In this document: piece after piece, positions 47,620 to 57,252 of the stretch | Numbering within the stretch: position 1 is the stretch's first letter | How the letters are laid out: the number at the start of each line of letters is the position of its first letter | NCBI GenBank assembly: GCA_963834365.1 | Contig: CAWIBS010000007.1 | Span: 68,700-132,699, forward strand | Direction: 5' to 3' | From: CAWJAP01 sp963834365 | Lineage (GTDB): Bacteria; Acidobacteriota; Vicinamibacteria; Vicinamibacterales; Vicinamibacteraceae | DNA: 64,000 bases | The notes under the pieces: model-generated | Told to the model about the DNA's origin: nothing | Databases searched by the model: none | What the model saw: only the letters and a program-made list of their open reading frames with translations | Position numbers and translations under genes: made by a program

Positions 47620-47788
47620 GTCCGTCCTCCTCGACGACGGTCGCCTCATAGCGGCGCGCGGTCGCTCGTAACCGGTCAGCCTAGCACACGGTCATCTCGG
47701 GCGCCGCATCGCTCTCGCCCAGGATCCAAGTGCTGCGGAAGCCCGTAGGCTAGTGGTTAGGTTGCGCAGCTCGAAGCCGGTGATCGAC

Positions 47789-47956
47789 CGCTCTTCCAGC
47801 CCGGCAGCATTCCAATATGCTTCGGCACCACGTGCTCGTCGGCCTGAGTGTCGAGCACCGGGAGGACTGTGCTGCGGCGTTTCGTACGAGTTCGCGCGCA
47901 GCTCAACCGGTGTTCGACGCTCTTCCAGCCCGGCAGGCATTCCAATATGCTTCGGC
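47789..47956. repeat. Pair of direct repeats, about 40 bp, 129 bp apart
   Basis: CGCTCTTCCAGCCCGGCA followed by GCATTCCAATATGCTTCGGC occurs at 47789-47826 and 47918-47956, differing by one inserted G. Similarity extends about 30 bp to the left (GCGCAGCTC...CCGGTG). On the minus strand the copies encode related peptides ('EAYWNAAGLEERS' and 'KHIGMPAGLEERR'), so this may be a duplicated or decayed coding fragment. The remainder of the gap 47620-48003 shows nothing else. Confidence 0.65.
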
Positions 47957-48003
47957 TCGTCACGATTTTTGTCCGCGAGGCAGCGACGCTCGATGATCAC
48001 CCG

Positions 48004-49209
48004 ATGATGCCCGTCGCCGGGAAGGCCGTCGATTCGGCGCTGCCGGAGTTTTCGCTGGTCGGGGGCGGCCCGCTCCACGGCTTGATCCGAAGGGCCCGGA
48101 TCGGCGGGCGGCCGATCGGCCCTGTCGGGTTCGGTGTCGCGCTGGCGCTTCTCACGTGGCTGCCCGTGCTGTGCCTGGTCGTGCTGGAGCGCGTCGGACC
48201 CGGCCCGGGCCAGCCCGGCTCATTCCTCGCCAGCATCAACAACCACGTCCGGTTCCTGGTCGCGATCCCGCTGATGTTCTTTGCCGAGGTGTGGATCGAC
48301 CCGCGCCTCCGGCACTTCGTCCAGGACCTGGTCGTCGCCGGGCTCGTGACCCGGACCGAGACCCCCGCGCTCACGCGAGCCATCCGCGTCACGCACCGCA
48401 TGCGGGACTCCGTGGCGGCCGAGCTCGGGCTCGCGATCCTCGCGTTGACGCTCGTGCAGCTCGACTTTCGCCCCTTCACCCCGCTCGGCGACGTCTGGTC
48501 CTGGCGATCGACCGGCGTCGGGGCGGACGCCAGACTGACGTGGGCGGGGTGGTGGTATGGCCTGGTGGCGCTACCTGTGTATCAGTTCCTGCTCTACCGG
48601 TGGGCTTGGCGCCTCCTTGCGTGGACGGTGTTCCTCTGGCGACTCTCACGCGTGCGCCTGCAGCTCCTGCCCACGCACCCGGATCTGGCGGGGGGCCTCG
48701 GATACCTCCCGGTCGCGCAGGGGCACTTCGAGATCCTTTGCACGGTCTTCTCAGCCGTGGTCGCCAGCATTTACGCCGAGCGTATGATGTTCTCGGGCTT
48801 GCGCCTCGAGGCGCTGACCCGCCCCCTGGTCACGCTTGTCGTCGCGAACCTGGCGCTCTTCCTCGCGCCGCTGTTCTTCTTCGGCCCGCAGCTGCTGGAG
48901 GTCAAGCGCCGAGGTCAGCGCGAGTACGGCGTCCTGGCCACCGCCTACGTCCGTGGATTCGACGCCAAGTGGCTGCGGACCGGGACCCCGGCGGGCGAGC
49001 CCCTCCTCGGAAACCCCGACATCCAATCGCTCAACGATCTGGCGGGGAGCTTCGACGTCATCCGGCGCATGCGGGTTGTGCCCTTCGGCCTGGGCCTCGT
49101 CCTGATTCTGGTGGCCGCCACCCTCGCGCCGATGGTGCCGCTTCTGTTCCTCGCGTTCCCGATGGATACGCTCCTGGAGCTTGCGGCGAGGCTGATCTTC
49201 GGGCTGTGA
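48004..49209 (+). CDS. Multi-span membrane protein of unknown function
   Basis: A 401-residue protein with about eight transmembrane segments ('GFGVALALLTWLPVLCLVVL', 'LTRPLVTLVVANLALFLAPL', 'GLVLILVAATLAPMVPLLFL') and a soluble stretch with 'RLRHFVQDLVVAGLVTRTET'. I know related proteins only as hypothetical membrane proteins of Acidobacteriota and Proteobacteria. The start is at one of two adjacent ATGs (48004 or 48007); an earlier ATG at 47947 lies in the direct repeat and is less likely. Confidence 0.72.
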   Translation: MMPVAGKAVDSALPEFSLVGGGPLHGLIRRARIGGRPIGPVGFGVALALLTWLPVLCLVVLERVGPGPGQPGSFLASINNHVRFLVAIPLMFFAEVWIDPRLRHFVQDLVVAGLVTRTETPALTRAIRVTHRMRDSVAAELGLAILALTLVQLDFRPFTPLGDVWSWRSTGVGADARLTWAGWWYGLVALPVYQFLLYRWAWRLLAWTVFLWRLSRVRLQLLPTHPDLAGGLGYLPVAQGHFEILCTVFSAVVASIYAERMMFSGLRLEALTRPLVTLVVANLALFLAPLFFFGPQLLEVKRRGQREYGVLATAYVRGFDAKWLRTGTPAGEPLLGNPDIQSLNDLAGSFDVIRRMRVVPFGLGLVLILVAATLAPMVPLLFLAFPMDTLLELAARLIFGL

Positions 49210-49360
49210 CGCGCCTCCAATGGTGTGATACCACCCGTCGATCGGCGCTTGGTGCGATTGCCAGCGAACAAGGCGCCGTCGGTCTACGTCTTCTCCGGTG
49301 GGCTTTTTCGCAACCGGATGACGTACGCCTCCAGTCAACGACGGATCGCTGCGAGGACAC

Positions 49361-51841
49361 ATGCTGCAGGACTACAAGCTCGGGCTCCGGATGCTCCTGA
49401 AATACCCGGGCCTGACGCTCGCGGGCGGACTGGCGCTCGCGATTGCGATCGGGATTGGAGCAGGCTGGTACGACGTGGTGGGGAAGGTCCTCACACCCAC
49501 GATCCCACTGCCCGAGGGCGACCGCCTCGTCTCGATCGAGACGCACAATACCCTGACGAACCAGCCCGAGCCGCGCGTCCTGCGCGACTTCCTCGAGTGG
49601 CGGCGCGGGCTGCAAACGATCGAGGACCTTGGGGCGTACCGCACGCAGACGCGAAACCTCGTGGTCGGCAACACGCCTCCCGAGCCGATCCAGGTGGCGG
49701 AGCTGACCGCCGCCGCGTTCGGCACGGCGCGTGTGCCTCCCCTGTTCGGTCGTGCCCTCCTCGACTCCGACGAAAGGGCTGGTGGACCCGGCGTGGTCGT
49801 GCTCGGCTATGACGTATGGCAGCGCTCGCTCGGCGGCCGGGACGAGGTCCTCGGTTCGGTCGTGAAACTGGGGGACACGCCGGCGACCGTGATTGGTGTC
49901 ATGCCGAAGGGCTTTGGGTACCCGGTCAATCACGACGCCTGGGCGCCATTGTCGCTCCGCGGCTCGTACGATGCGCTCGAAGGCGATGCGATCAGCGTCA
50001 TCGGCAGGCTGGCGCGTGGCGTCTCGCGGCAGCAGGCGGACGCCGAGATGCGCCTGTTCGGCGAACGGACGGCCGGGACGCTCCCGGCGACGCACGCGCA
50101 TCTCCGGCCGCGCGTGGTGCGGTTCGGGGGCGCACCTGACGATCTCGACATCGCGCAGCTCGGGCTGAGGAACCTGCCGGCGCTGCTGGTGCTGAGTATT
50201 GCGTGCCTGAGCGTCGGCACGCTGATCTACGCGCGTACGGCCACGCGCGAGGGGGAAATCGCCGTGCGGTCGGCGCTCGGTGCAAGCCGCGCACGCATCA
50301 TGAGTCAACTCTTCGTGGAGGCCCTTGTGCTCGCGTCCGTTGCGGCGCCGGTCGGTCTCATTGCCGCCGACCGTGCGCTGGCGTGGGGGATCGAAGGCGC
50401 CAACAGGGCCGCGGGCGGCGCACCGTTCTGGATGACGCCCGGCCTGAAGCTCTCGACGATTCTGTATGCCGGTGGCCTCGCGGTCGTCAGCGCGGTGATG
50501 CTGTCGGTTCTGCCTGCGTTGAAAGTGACGCGAGCGCGGGTGCAACCGCACCTGGCGAACCTGGGCAGCGGTGGCTCCACGCTGCGCTTCGGCCGCCTCT
50601 GGACAGGCGCGATGATCGTCCAGGTGGCACTGACGGCCATCGGCATCCCGGTCGCCCTCGAGAGCGTGAGCCAGACGACGCGCAAGGTGCAAACCCGCGC
50701 ACAGTTCCCAAGCCGGGAGTATCTCGCCGCTCGCATCGATGTGGGTCTGCCGTTCGAGGGGGAGACCACGCCGGCGTTCCAGGAGCGGCGGGCGCAGACG
50801 TTCGAGGCGCTCGCGAGGCGCATAGCACAGGAGCCCGGCGTCGTCGTGGTGACCTTCACCGATCAGCCAGTGGGCTCAGGGGTCACCCGATTCGCAGAAG
50901 TCGAGTCTTTCCCCGCCGCCAGGTCGGCCTACGACGGCGGGTTTCAGACGTCGGCCGTCGGCCCGGGATTCTTCGAGGCGTTCGATCGGCCGATCGTCGC
51001 CGGGCGTCCGTTCCACGGGACTGACTGGAGTCCCACTGCCCGAACCGTCATCGTCAACGAGGCGTTTGCGCGCGCGTTCTCGCGCGAGACGGGAAGCGGT
51101 TCGCCGATTGGCGCTCGCCTGCGGTTTGCCGTGTCAGCCGGCGACGACGATGACGACGAGGCAGGTGCAAGGCGCAAGGCATGGGAGCCGTGGGGCGAGA
51201 TCGTGGGCGTCGTTCGCGACTTCGGCCTGGACCCCGATGACAACGGCAACGAACGGCCGCATGTGTTTCGAGCCGTGTCGGCGGGAGCGTTATCGTCGCT
51301 CGTGATGAGTGTACGTATGCGCGGCAACCCGGCCACACTCGCCGCGCGTCTGCCGCTCATCGCGGCCACAGTCGATGCGCGATTGCTCGTCCAGGACTCG
51401 CAGCCGATGGAGGAATGGGTCCGGCAGCGGGATGATTACTTGATCGTGATGGTCGGAGCCCAGGTCGTGATTACGGTCCTCGTCTTGTTTCTATCGGCGC
51501 TGGGCATCTTCTCGCTGGTGTCCATCAGCGTCTCACGGCGGACGCGCGAAATCGGGCTGCGCGCGGCGCTCGGTGCCACCCCGCGCCAGGTGCTCGCCCG
51601 CATCCTGTCCCGCGCCGTGGTGCTCATGGGAAGTGGCATCGCAGCCGGAGGCGCGCTTCTGATCTGGTCCCTCGCGCTCGGCGCAGGGCCATCCGGCCGG
51701 CCTGCGGAAGACATTCCCATCTTCGTCGGATATCTTGGGATGACATCGGCGGTAATGCTCGCCGCGTGTCTGGTTGCCTGCATCGGGCCCGCTCGCCGCG
51801 CGCTCAGGATCAATCCAACCGACGCCCTGAGGGAGGCCTGA
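49361..51841 (+). CDS. MacB/ADOP-type ABC transporter permease
   Basis: An 826-residue inner-membrane permease with duplicated MacB-periplasmic-core plus FtsX modules, the Acidobacterial ADOP architecture. It begins 'MLQDYKLGLRMLLKYPGLTL'. The first FtsX module has 'RTATREGEIAVRSALGASRA', the second 'SVSRRTREIGLRAALGATPR', and it ends 'ALRINPTDALREA'. The spacing of two large periplasmic domains fits. There is no ATPase gene beside it, as is common for this family. It probably exports lipids, peptides or drugs with an ATPase encoded elsewhere. Confidence 0.9.
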   Translation: MLQDYKLGLRMLLKYPGLTLAGGLALAIAIGIGAGWYDVVGKVLTPTIPLPEGDRLVSIETHNTLTNQPEPRVLRDFLEWRRGLQTIEDLGAYRTQTRNLVVGNTPPEPIQVAELTAAAFGTARVPPLFGRALLDSDERAGGPGVVVLGYDVWQRSLGGRDEVLGSVVKLGDTPATVIGVMPKGFGYPVNHDAWAPLSLRGSYDALEGDAISVIGRLARGVSRQQADAEMRLFGERTAGTLPATHAHLRPRVVRFGGAPDDLDIAQLGLRNLPALLVLSIACLSVGTLIYARTATREGEIAVRSALGASRARIMSQLFVEALVLASVAAPVGLIAADRALAWGIEGANRAAGGAPFWMTPGLKLSTILYAGGLAVVSAVMLSVLPALKVTRARVQPHLANLGSGGSTLRFGRLWTGAMIVQVALTAIGIPVALESVSQTTRKVQTRAQFPSREYLAARIDVGLPFEGETTPAFQERRAQTFEALARRIAQEPGVVVVTFTDQPVGSGVTRFAEVESFPAARSAYDGGFQTSAVGPGFFEAFDRPIVAGRPFHGTDWSPTARTVIVNEAFARAFSRETGSGSPIGARLRFAVSAGDDDDDEAGARRKAWEPWGEIVGVVRDFGLDPDDNGNERPHVFRAVSAGALSSLVMSVRMRGNPATLAARLPLIAATVDARLLVQDSQPMEEWVRQRDDYLIVMVGAQVVITVLVLFLSALGIFSLVSISVSRRTREIGLRAALGATPRQVLARILSRAVVLMGSGIAAGGALLIWSLALGAGPSGRPAEDIPIFVGYLGMTSAVMLAACLVACIGPARRALRINPTDALREA

Positions 51842-52007
51842 ACCGGGTCCAGAGGTTCTTCAACAGTCGTATCTGCTGCGCCCCCCTGAAGAGCGCGCCG
51901 ACGACTTCGCACGGAATCAGGCGGTCGGGATCGAGAAGGTTCCACCGTGCCACGCCGACGTCAGCGAGTAGCCCGTCCACGTTGGCCGATTCACGTTTTT
52001 TGTCCAC
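51810..52007 (-). CDS. Possible small protein or gene remnant
   Basis: A 65-codon frame, 'MDKKRESANVDGLLADVGVA' to 'RPPSGRRLD', opposite the permease end. The middle ('RWNLLDPDRLIPCEVVGALF') reads like a real protein and differs from the shadow frames nearby, but no family is known. It overlaps the permease gene by 32 bp. It could be a decayed gene tail in the gap 51842-52055. Confidence 0.25.
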   Translation of the reverse strand: MDKKRESANVDGLLADVGVARWNLLDPDRLIPCEVVGALFRGAQQIRLLKNLWTRFRPPSGRRLD

Positions 52008-52055
52008 CTCACGACGACTTGGAGTAAACCGCGCTGGTGACTCGCGGCGCGCGGC

Positions 52056-52526
52056 CTACTGACTGACCGTCCCGTTCGGGGCAACTGTGAACGCAAAGCC
52101 GGGCTCGTCCCCATTGCCAGGAGTGGTCGCGTTCTGGATCAGCCTGATGTCGTTCACAAACACATTCCGGGTGACAGCGCCTGTCGGATTCTCGTCGCAG
52201 GCGTTCTGATCGTTCACGCGGAAAGACACACGGGTGTTGACGGGGACGTCGGTGAACGTGATTTCGTACCGGTTTGGCGGCACGGCCTGGAGAGGAATCC
52301 CGGCGAAGATGCGCCAGCTCGGATGCGTGTGAGTCGCGCCGACGCCGTTCACGCATGCTTGCGCTGAAGCGGGGAGATCGGTTCGTCGCGTCGTCGAGCC
52401 CATGAACACGAGACGCACGGTTGCTGTCGTCGAACCCGTCGGACTGGTCGGAGGCGTGGGTCCGTCCGGGTCGCCACAACCTGGCATTGCGAGGCTCAGC
52501 ACGACAGCAAAGGCTCGCGCGAACAT
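52056..52526 (-). CDS. Putative lipoprotein of unknown function
   Basis: A 156-residue exported protein. The N-terminus 'FARAFAVVLSLAMPGCGDPD' ends in a lipobox-like cysteine (Cys17), followed by a Pro/Thr-rich linker. The rest is a beta-sandwich-like domain ('RYEITFTDVPVNTRVSFRVN', 'GFAFTVAPNGTVSQ'). Three cysteines may form disulfides. It probably sits in the outer membrane or periplasm. No family recognised. Confidence 0.65.
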   Translation of the reverse strand: MFARAFAVVLSLAMPGCGDPDGPTPPTSPTGSTTATVRLVFMGSTTRRTDLPASAQACVNGVGATHTHPSWRIFAGIPLQAVPPNRYEITFTDVPVNTRVSFRVNDQNACDENPTGAVTRNVFVNDIRLIQNATTPGNGDEPGFAFTVAPNGTVSQ

Positions 52527-52544
52527 GCGCTCAGCATATCGAAA

Positions 52545-52650
52545 TTAGAACCGATGCGCCGTCTCCTGCTCGATCGTGAACGTACCCGTCGCCGTCTGGC
52601 CCCGAGCGTCGGTTCCTCGGACCGTGAACGTGCTCGTCAGCGGATCGCGA
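52545..52650 (-). pseudogene. Tail of an Ig-like repeat protein
   Basis: The minus strand reads 'DPLTSTFTVRGTDARGQTAT' then 'GTFTIEQETAHRF' and stops. This is the 'FTVRVTDARGQTATGTFTI' end pattern of bacterial putative-Ig/PKD-like repeats. No start or further repeats exist upstream, because the cupin gene ends at 52658, so only the last domain strand pairs remain. A small leftover. Confidence 0.45.
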
Positions 52651-52657
52651 GCCGTCG

Positions 52658-53380
52658 TTACTGACTACAGGCTCCGGACGGTTTCCAGCCAGAGGGTATG
52701 CCCCTCTCCTGAGCCGAATCATGGATGACCAGGGCGAACGCACGCCGGAGCGTCGTACCAGTGACGTTTAGTTCCATGGGAGTATTCGCTCGCACCGTCG
52801 AGGTTCCTCCGGCCCGAGCCCTGCTGGCGCCAGCCGGAGTCTCCAGACACTGCTCCCCCGCCAGCACGTACCAGCCTTCGGGGCCCGGGTGTGTATGCAC
52901 CCTCGAATTGTCGCCGGGCCGCATGACAGCGTAGGAGAGCACTGCAGCGTAGCTCTTTGCTGCGGGAAGCTGCAGTGGCCCGACGATGGCGATAGCTTCA
53001 CCTCCCCGCGGGGCAGTGTTTCGGGGACCGAATTCGGAGAGCCACACGCGCCCCTCTTCCTCCACCACAATTCCGGTGGCGCTCCTGGCCGACTCCGCAG
53101 CCTTCCTGCTTGGAAACGCGCGCAAATGCCAGTAGACGGATGCCTGACTGAAATGAAGTCCGGTTACCGTGCCGATGTTGAAGCAGCCCAACTCCGGTCG
53201 CTTCTCGCCCGGAGGCACGTCCACACAGGCCACTTCCGTCAAGTGCTCGTGTCCGGCGGTGCCGGGCACCTGAGCCTGCAGGTGCCCGATTGGCGCGATT
53301 TGAAAGGCGACCAGGAACAGTACGAGGACCCCGATGAATCGAGTTCCGGCCAAGTCTGATCCTCCGAGAAAGGTGCTCAT
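52658..53380 (-). CDS. Exported cupin-domain protein
   Basis: A 240-residue protein with a signal peptide ('FIGVLVLFLVAFQIAPIGHL' then 'QAQ') and a cupin beta-barrel. The metal-binding motif is 'RVHTHPGPEGWYVLAGEQCL' (H-x-H-x(4)-E), followed by 'ANTPMELNVTGTTLRRAFAL'. It may bind a metal or small carbonyl ligand in the periplasm. ATG 53380 is chosen; ATG 53434 is a possible earlier start. The upstream gap 53381-53623 shows no gene. Confidence 0.75.
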   Translation of the reverse strand: MSTFLGGSDLAGTRFIGVLVLFLVAFQIAPIGHLQAQVPGTAGHEHLTEVACVDVPPGEKRPELGCFNIGTVTGLHFSQASVYWHLRAFPSRKAAESARSATGIVVEEEGRVWLSEFGPRNTAPRGGEAIAIVGPLQLPAAKSYAAVLSYAVMRPGDNSRVHTHPGPEGWYVLAGEQCLETPAGASRARAGGTSTVRANTPMELNVTGTTLRRAFALVIHDSAQERGIPSGWKPSGACSQ

Positions 53381-53623
53381 TGGCGCCAGTTTGGGAGACA
53401 GTGGCCAGGACCCATTGGGCGATACGAGTGGCATGCCACAGGATAACTGCTGTCGCTGAACGGCACTGTTCCCGACTGCACACGTCGTCCGCGGCGATCC
53501 ATCGCCAGGCTCGAGTCCCTGGCCCCGCCGAACACGTGCACCGGGCCTGCGCGAGCGCACTCCGCGCTCTCCATCTCCTCGACGTACCGCGCCAACCGCC
53601 AGCCGGCGTGCTTCCTGGAGTGA

Positions 53624-54967
53624 TCAATGCACCTCCAGTCCCTGCTTGAACCGCAGCTTGATGCGCCGGACGCTGCGCCAGTCCTCCAGCGGATTCCCTT
53701 CGAGTGCGAGAAAGCTGGCTTCATAGCCGTCACGCAGGAACCCAATGCGCCGCTCCGGGAAGATCGCCCTGGGCGTGTCTTCGGTCCAGAGCTTGAGGAG
53801 CGCCAGCTGGTCGACCACGCCAAGCGAATGCAGGTGCTCGGCTTCGAGCACTGAGGAGTCGCGGACGTTGTCGCTGCCGATCGCAAGCGTCACCCCGCTC
53901 TCGGTCAGCGTGCGCAGGCTCGCGCTCTGCACGGCGCGGATGAGGGGCAGCAGTGATGCCGGTGCTCGCATGGAGATGCTCATTGTCGTGACGACGACGG
54001 TGCCTCGCTGCGCCGCCAGCCGTGCGTCTTCAGGGCGTAGCGGAAGCGTCGAGGGATCGCGCGGACTCAACCGGGCCAGGTCCGTCGCAATCTGCCGGAT
54101 GGCTCCCTCGTCCAGCGCATTCGTGACGATCTGGGCCATGCGTTGTTCGACGGCAGGAAATGCCCCCACCGCCGGGACGTGCACGATTTCGTCGACGCCC
54201 GCGTTCACGGCGTTGCGGAAGTCCGCGCCGTTGACCGTGTGCGCCGACACGAGCAGGCCATTGGCGTGCGCGCGCTCCACGATCACGCGCAGTAGCCCGG
54301 GATCGAGGGCCTTGCGTCCGGCGAACGCAGGATCATTCCGTCTCCGTTCGAATTCGTCCGAGTACCACAGGTTCGTCTTGATGAAGTCCGGACGGAGCGC
54401 AAGGATGCGGGGCCACTTGGCCTCGAGTTCAGGCTCGGTATCGATGGTGAAATAGACCTTGTCGCGGAGTTCTTCTTTCGTGATGCCCGGGTAATACCCC
54501 TGCGGCAGCAGGATCTCCTCGTGCAGGACGCTCGGATGCCCGCCCGTGGCCGTGATGAACGCCTGCGCGAAGGCGACGTCGGGAGCGCCCGGTCGGTTGA
54601 TTGGCAGCCGGCGCCGTTGCTCGTCGGTCAGCGGGTAGTTGCCCTGAATCTTGACGTAGAAGACGCCATCGGCGACGTACTTGCGGATGGCGGCAAGGCT
54701 TCGTTCCTCCACGGCGCCGTCGATGTTGTGGTTGTGGGCTTCGGCGAACGGCGGGACGATCCAGGCTCCGGCCAGGTCGAGGGTCCGGTCGACTCGCGCT
54801 GGTTTCTCGAAGCGGAACAGTCCACCTACGCTGTAGGCGGTCCGCGCCTGAAAGGTGTTCGCATCGAACCAGCGCCCGTTCGTCAGCGCGATGACGGGGT
54901 CGGTTTGCGAGAACAGCGGGAGCGAGATTGTGGCAGTCGCCAGCATGGCCATCAGGGATGCGCGCAC
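53624..54967 (-). CDS. Exported amidohydrolase-family protein
   Basis: A 447-residue member of the amidohydrolase superfamily with a signal peptide ('LMAMLATATISLPLFSQ'). The metal centre is visible: 'IVPPFAEAHNHNIDG' (H-x-H), 'HANGLLVSAHTVNGADFRNA' and 'VDEIVHVPAVG' (two further His), and 'GVTLAIGSDNVRDSS' (Asp). The closing 'GYEASFLALEGNPLEDWRSV' is typical of imidazolonepropionase-like amidohydrolases. It hydrolyses an unknown amide or cyclic imide outside the cytoplasm. It is divergent from the propeller gene across a 115-bp region with a 12-bp dyad. Confidence 0.85.
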   Translation of the reverse strand: MRASLMAMLATATISLPLFSQTDPVIALTNGRWFDANTFQARTAYSVGGLFRFEKPARVDRTLDLAGAWIVPPFAEAHNHNIDGAVEERSLAAIRKYVADGVFYVKIQGNYPLTDEQRRRLPINRPGAPDVAFAQAFITATGGHPSVLHEEILLPQGYYPGITKEELRDKVYFTIDTEPELEAKWPRILALRPDFIKTNLWYSDEFERRRNDPAFAGRKALDPGLLRVIVERAHANGLLVSAHTVNGADFRNAVNAGVDEIVHVPAVGAFPAVEQRMAQIVTNALDEGAIRQIATDLARLSPRDPSTLPLRPEDARLAAQRGTVVVTTMSISMRAPASLLPLIRAVQSASLRTLTESGVTLAIGSDNVRDSSVLEAEHLHSLGVVDQLALLKLWTEDTPRAIFPERRIGFLRDGYEASFLALEGNPLEDWRSVRRIKLRFKQGLEVH

Positions 54968-55003
54968 GGGTGGAGCGTGCGCGCGTGAACGGGCCCTGCG
55001 CCA

Positions 55004-55033
55004 GTACGTAACGGCAAACAGGCCGTTACGTAC
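55004..55033. promoter_or_regulatory. Perfect 12-bp dyad in the divergent promoter region
   Basis: GTACGTAACGGC (55004-55015) and GCCGTTACGTAC (55022-55033) pair exactly around a six-base loop. It lies between the starts of the divergent amidohydrolase and propeller genes, so an operator for both is more likely than a terminator. TACAAT at 55063-55068 may be the -10 box of the propeller gene. Confidence 0.6.
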
Positions 55034-55082
55034 GCTATGGATTCAATGACTTACGGGCCTTGTACAATGGGCCGCGATTCCC

Positions 55083-57252
55083 ATGTCCGACGCGCCGATC
55101 GCGGGTGATGAGGTGCTCCGGGAGCTGGAACGGATTCTCGCCAGCCGTGCATTCCAGGGAGCGGGACGGTCCGGCGCCATCCTGCGGTTCCTCGTGGAAC
55201 GGACGCTCGCGGGTCAGGCCGACCAGCTCAAGGAATACACCGTTGGGGCCGAGGCGCTCGGGCGGGGCGAGTCGTTTGACCCGCGAACCGACGCGATCGT
55301 CCGCGTCGAAGTCTCGCGCCTGCGAGGCCGCCTGAGCCACTACTACGCCACCGAAGGGTCGGCGAATCCGGTTCGGATCGGGGTACCGAAGGGTTCCTAC
55401 GCTCCCGTCTTCGGGAGCGCTCCCCGAAGCCCAGAGAGTCGGCTGGAGCTGAGGCACCGAGCCGCGCTCGCGGCAGCAGCCCTTGCGGTGGCCGCGGTCG
55501 CGGCTCTGGCGCTCTGGTCTCTTTGGCGTGAACAGGCGTCTCCGCCTGCCTCAGTGACCCGCCTCGAACTCGATCTGGGCGACAACGTGGTGATGCGCTC
55601 GACGCACGTCGGGAGCTCGAGCGTCATCATCTCGCCCGACGGCCGCCGCCTCGTTTTCGTGTCGTTCCGCAACCAGGAGCCACGGCTCATGACGCGGGTC
55701 CTGGACCAGATCGGGGGCTCGGAATCGGTCGAACTTCCAGGGACGGCTGGCGTGCGCGGCCCGTTTTTCTCACCCGATGGACGTCATGTGGGATTCCTCG
55801 CCGGCAAGCGGCTATGGAAGACCCGTGTCGATGGCGGCGAGCCGACCGTCATCTGCGACGCCACGGAGCTCCTGGGCGCAAGCTGGGGCGATGACGGTTC
55901 GATCATCGCGGCACTGACAGCCACCGGACTCGTGCGGGTCTCGAGCGATGGAGGAGTACCCGAACCGATCGCCGGAACTCCGGTCGGCGCACGCTGGCCG
56001 CAGGTGCTGCCCGGCGCGAAGGCGGTGCTCTTCACCGCGGGTCTCCCGGGACCGGGTCGATTGCGCATCGAAGTTCTTTCGCTTGGCGACGGCACGGTCA
56101 AGACGCTGATGGAAGGCGTCAGCCATGCGCGATACCTCGCGAGCGGGCACCTTGGGTGGATTGCCCGGCAGACACTGTTCGTCGCGCCTTTCGATCTCGA
56201 TCGCCTGGAACTGACCGGGCCCGCGGTCCCGGCCATCGAGGACATCGCTCCAAGCATGTACGGGGGCGCGGAGTTCGACATGTCGAACTCCGGCACGCTC
56301 GTCTTTCGCCGCCAGCCCGGTGGGCGTCTGTCGACGGTCCACTGGCTCGATCAATCTGGACAGACCACGCCGTTGCTCACGGCGCCGGCGGAGTACTTCC
56401 TGCCGAGCATCTCACCGGACGGGTCGCGGATGGCGTTCTCGCTGGGCGAGACGCCGCGCGTCGAGGATTTTCACGTTCTCGATCTGCGATCGGGCGCGAT
56501 TGTGAAGCCGGTGACGGCAGGCATTCGCGCCTATGCGACGTGGCTTCCGCCCGATGGCAGGTTCTTGGTCGGCAACGGTTCATCGGGTGAGATCCGCTGG
56601 ATGCGGACTGATGGTTCCGAAGCGGCCGGCACTCTGCTCGCCATCCCGGACGCGGTGCTGCTGCCGTGGTCCTTCGATGGCAGCGGCCGTCGTCTCACGT
56701 TTTATCAACGCGGCACGGCAGGCAGAGGTGCGGTGACGTTCGACCTCTGGACCGTGCCGGTCACCGTCGATGGCGATGAACTCAAAGCCGGCAAGCCCGA
56801 GCCGTTCGTCGTGTCCGACGCCTTCGAGTTCTTCCCGGTGTTCTCTCCTGACGGTCGGTGGGTTGCGCACGTTTCCCTGGAGGAAGACACGTACGAAATC
56901 TACGTGCGGCAGTACCCGGACGGCAGCCGCAAGTGGCGCGTGTCCGACCAGGGTGGAACGGTGGCCGCGTGGTCGCCGGACGGCCGTCGCCTCTTCTACG
57001 AGACGCTCGACCACCGCGTGATGGCCGTCGACTTCCGAGTCGTCGACGGCGCCTTTCGGCCTGAGCCGCCAAAGCTCTGGGCCGACGCGCAACTCGCCGA
57101 TACCGGCATGGGCCCCGGGTTCGAGGTAGCGCCAGACGGCCGCCTCCTTGCGCTCATGGGCCCGTCTGGATCGGCGCCCGCCGCAGAGCGCGAGCAACGT
57201 CACGCTCGTGCTGAACTTCTTTTCTGAGGTGAAGCGACGGACGTCGCAATAG
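55083..57252 (+). CDS. Winged-helix-like N-terminal domain fused to PD40 beta-propeller (late frameshift)
   Basis: About 722 residues. Residues 1-115 match the cytoplasmic domain found ahead of adenylate-cyclase or TPR proteins ('GRSGAILRFLVERTLAGQAD', 'RGESFDPRTDAIVRVEVSRL', 'RIGVPKGSYAPVFG'). One transmembrane helix follows ('ALAAAALAVAAVAALALWSL'). The outer part is a WD40-like PD40 propeller with 'ISPDGRRLVFVSF', 'FSPDGRHVGFLAG', 'FSPDGRWVAHVSL' and 'WSPDGRRLFYE' blades. Near 57172 one extra base replaces the expected ending 'NVTLVLNFFSEVKRR', which is found in the next frame and stops at 57252. It may relay an envelope signal inward. A TACAAT box lies 14 bp before the ATG. Confidence 0.82.
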
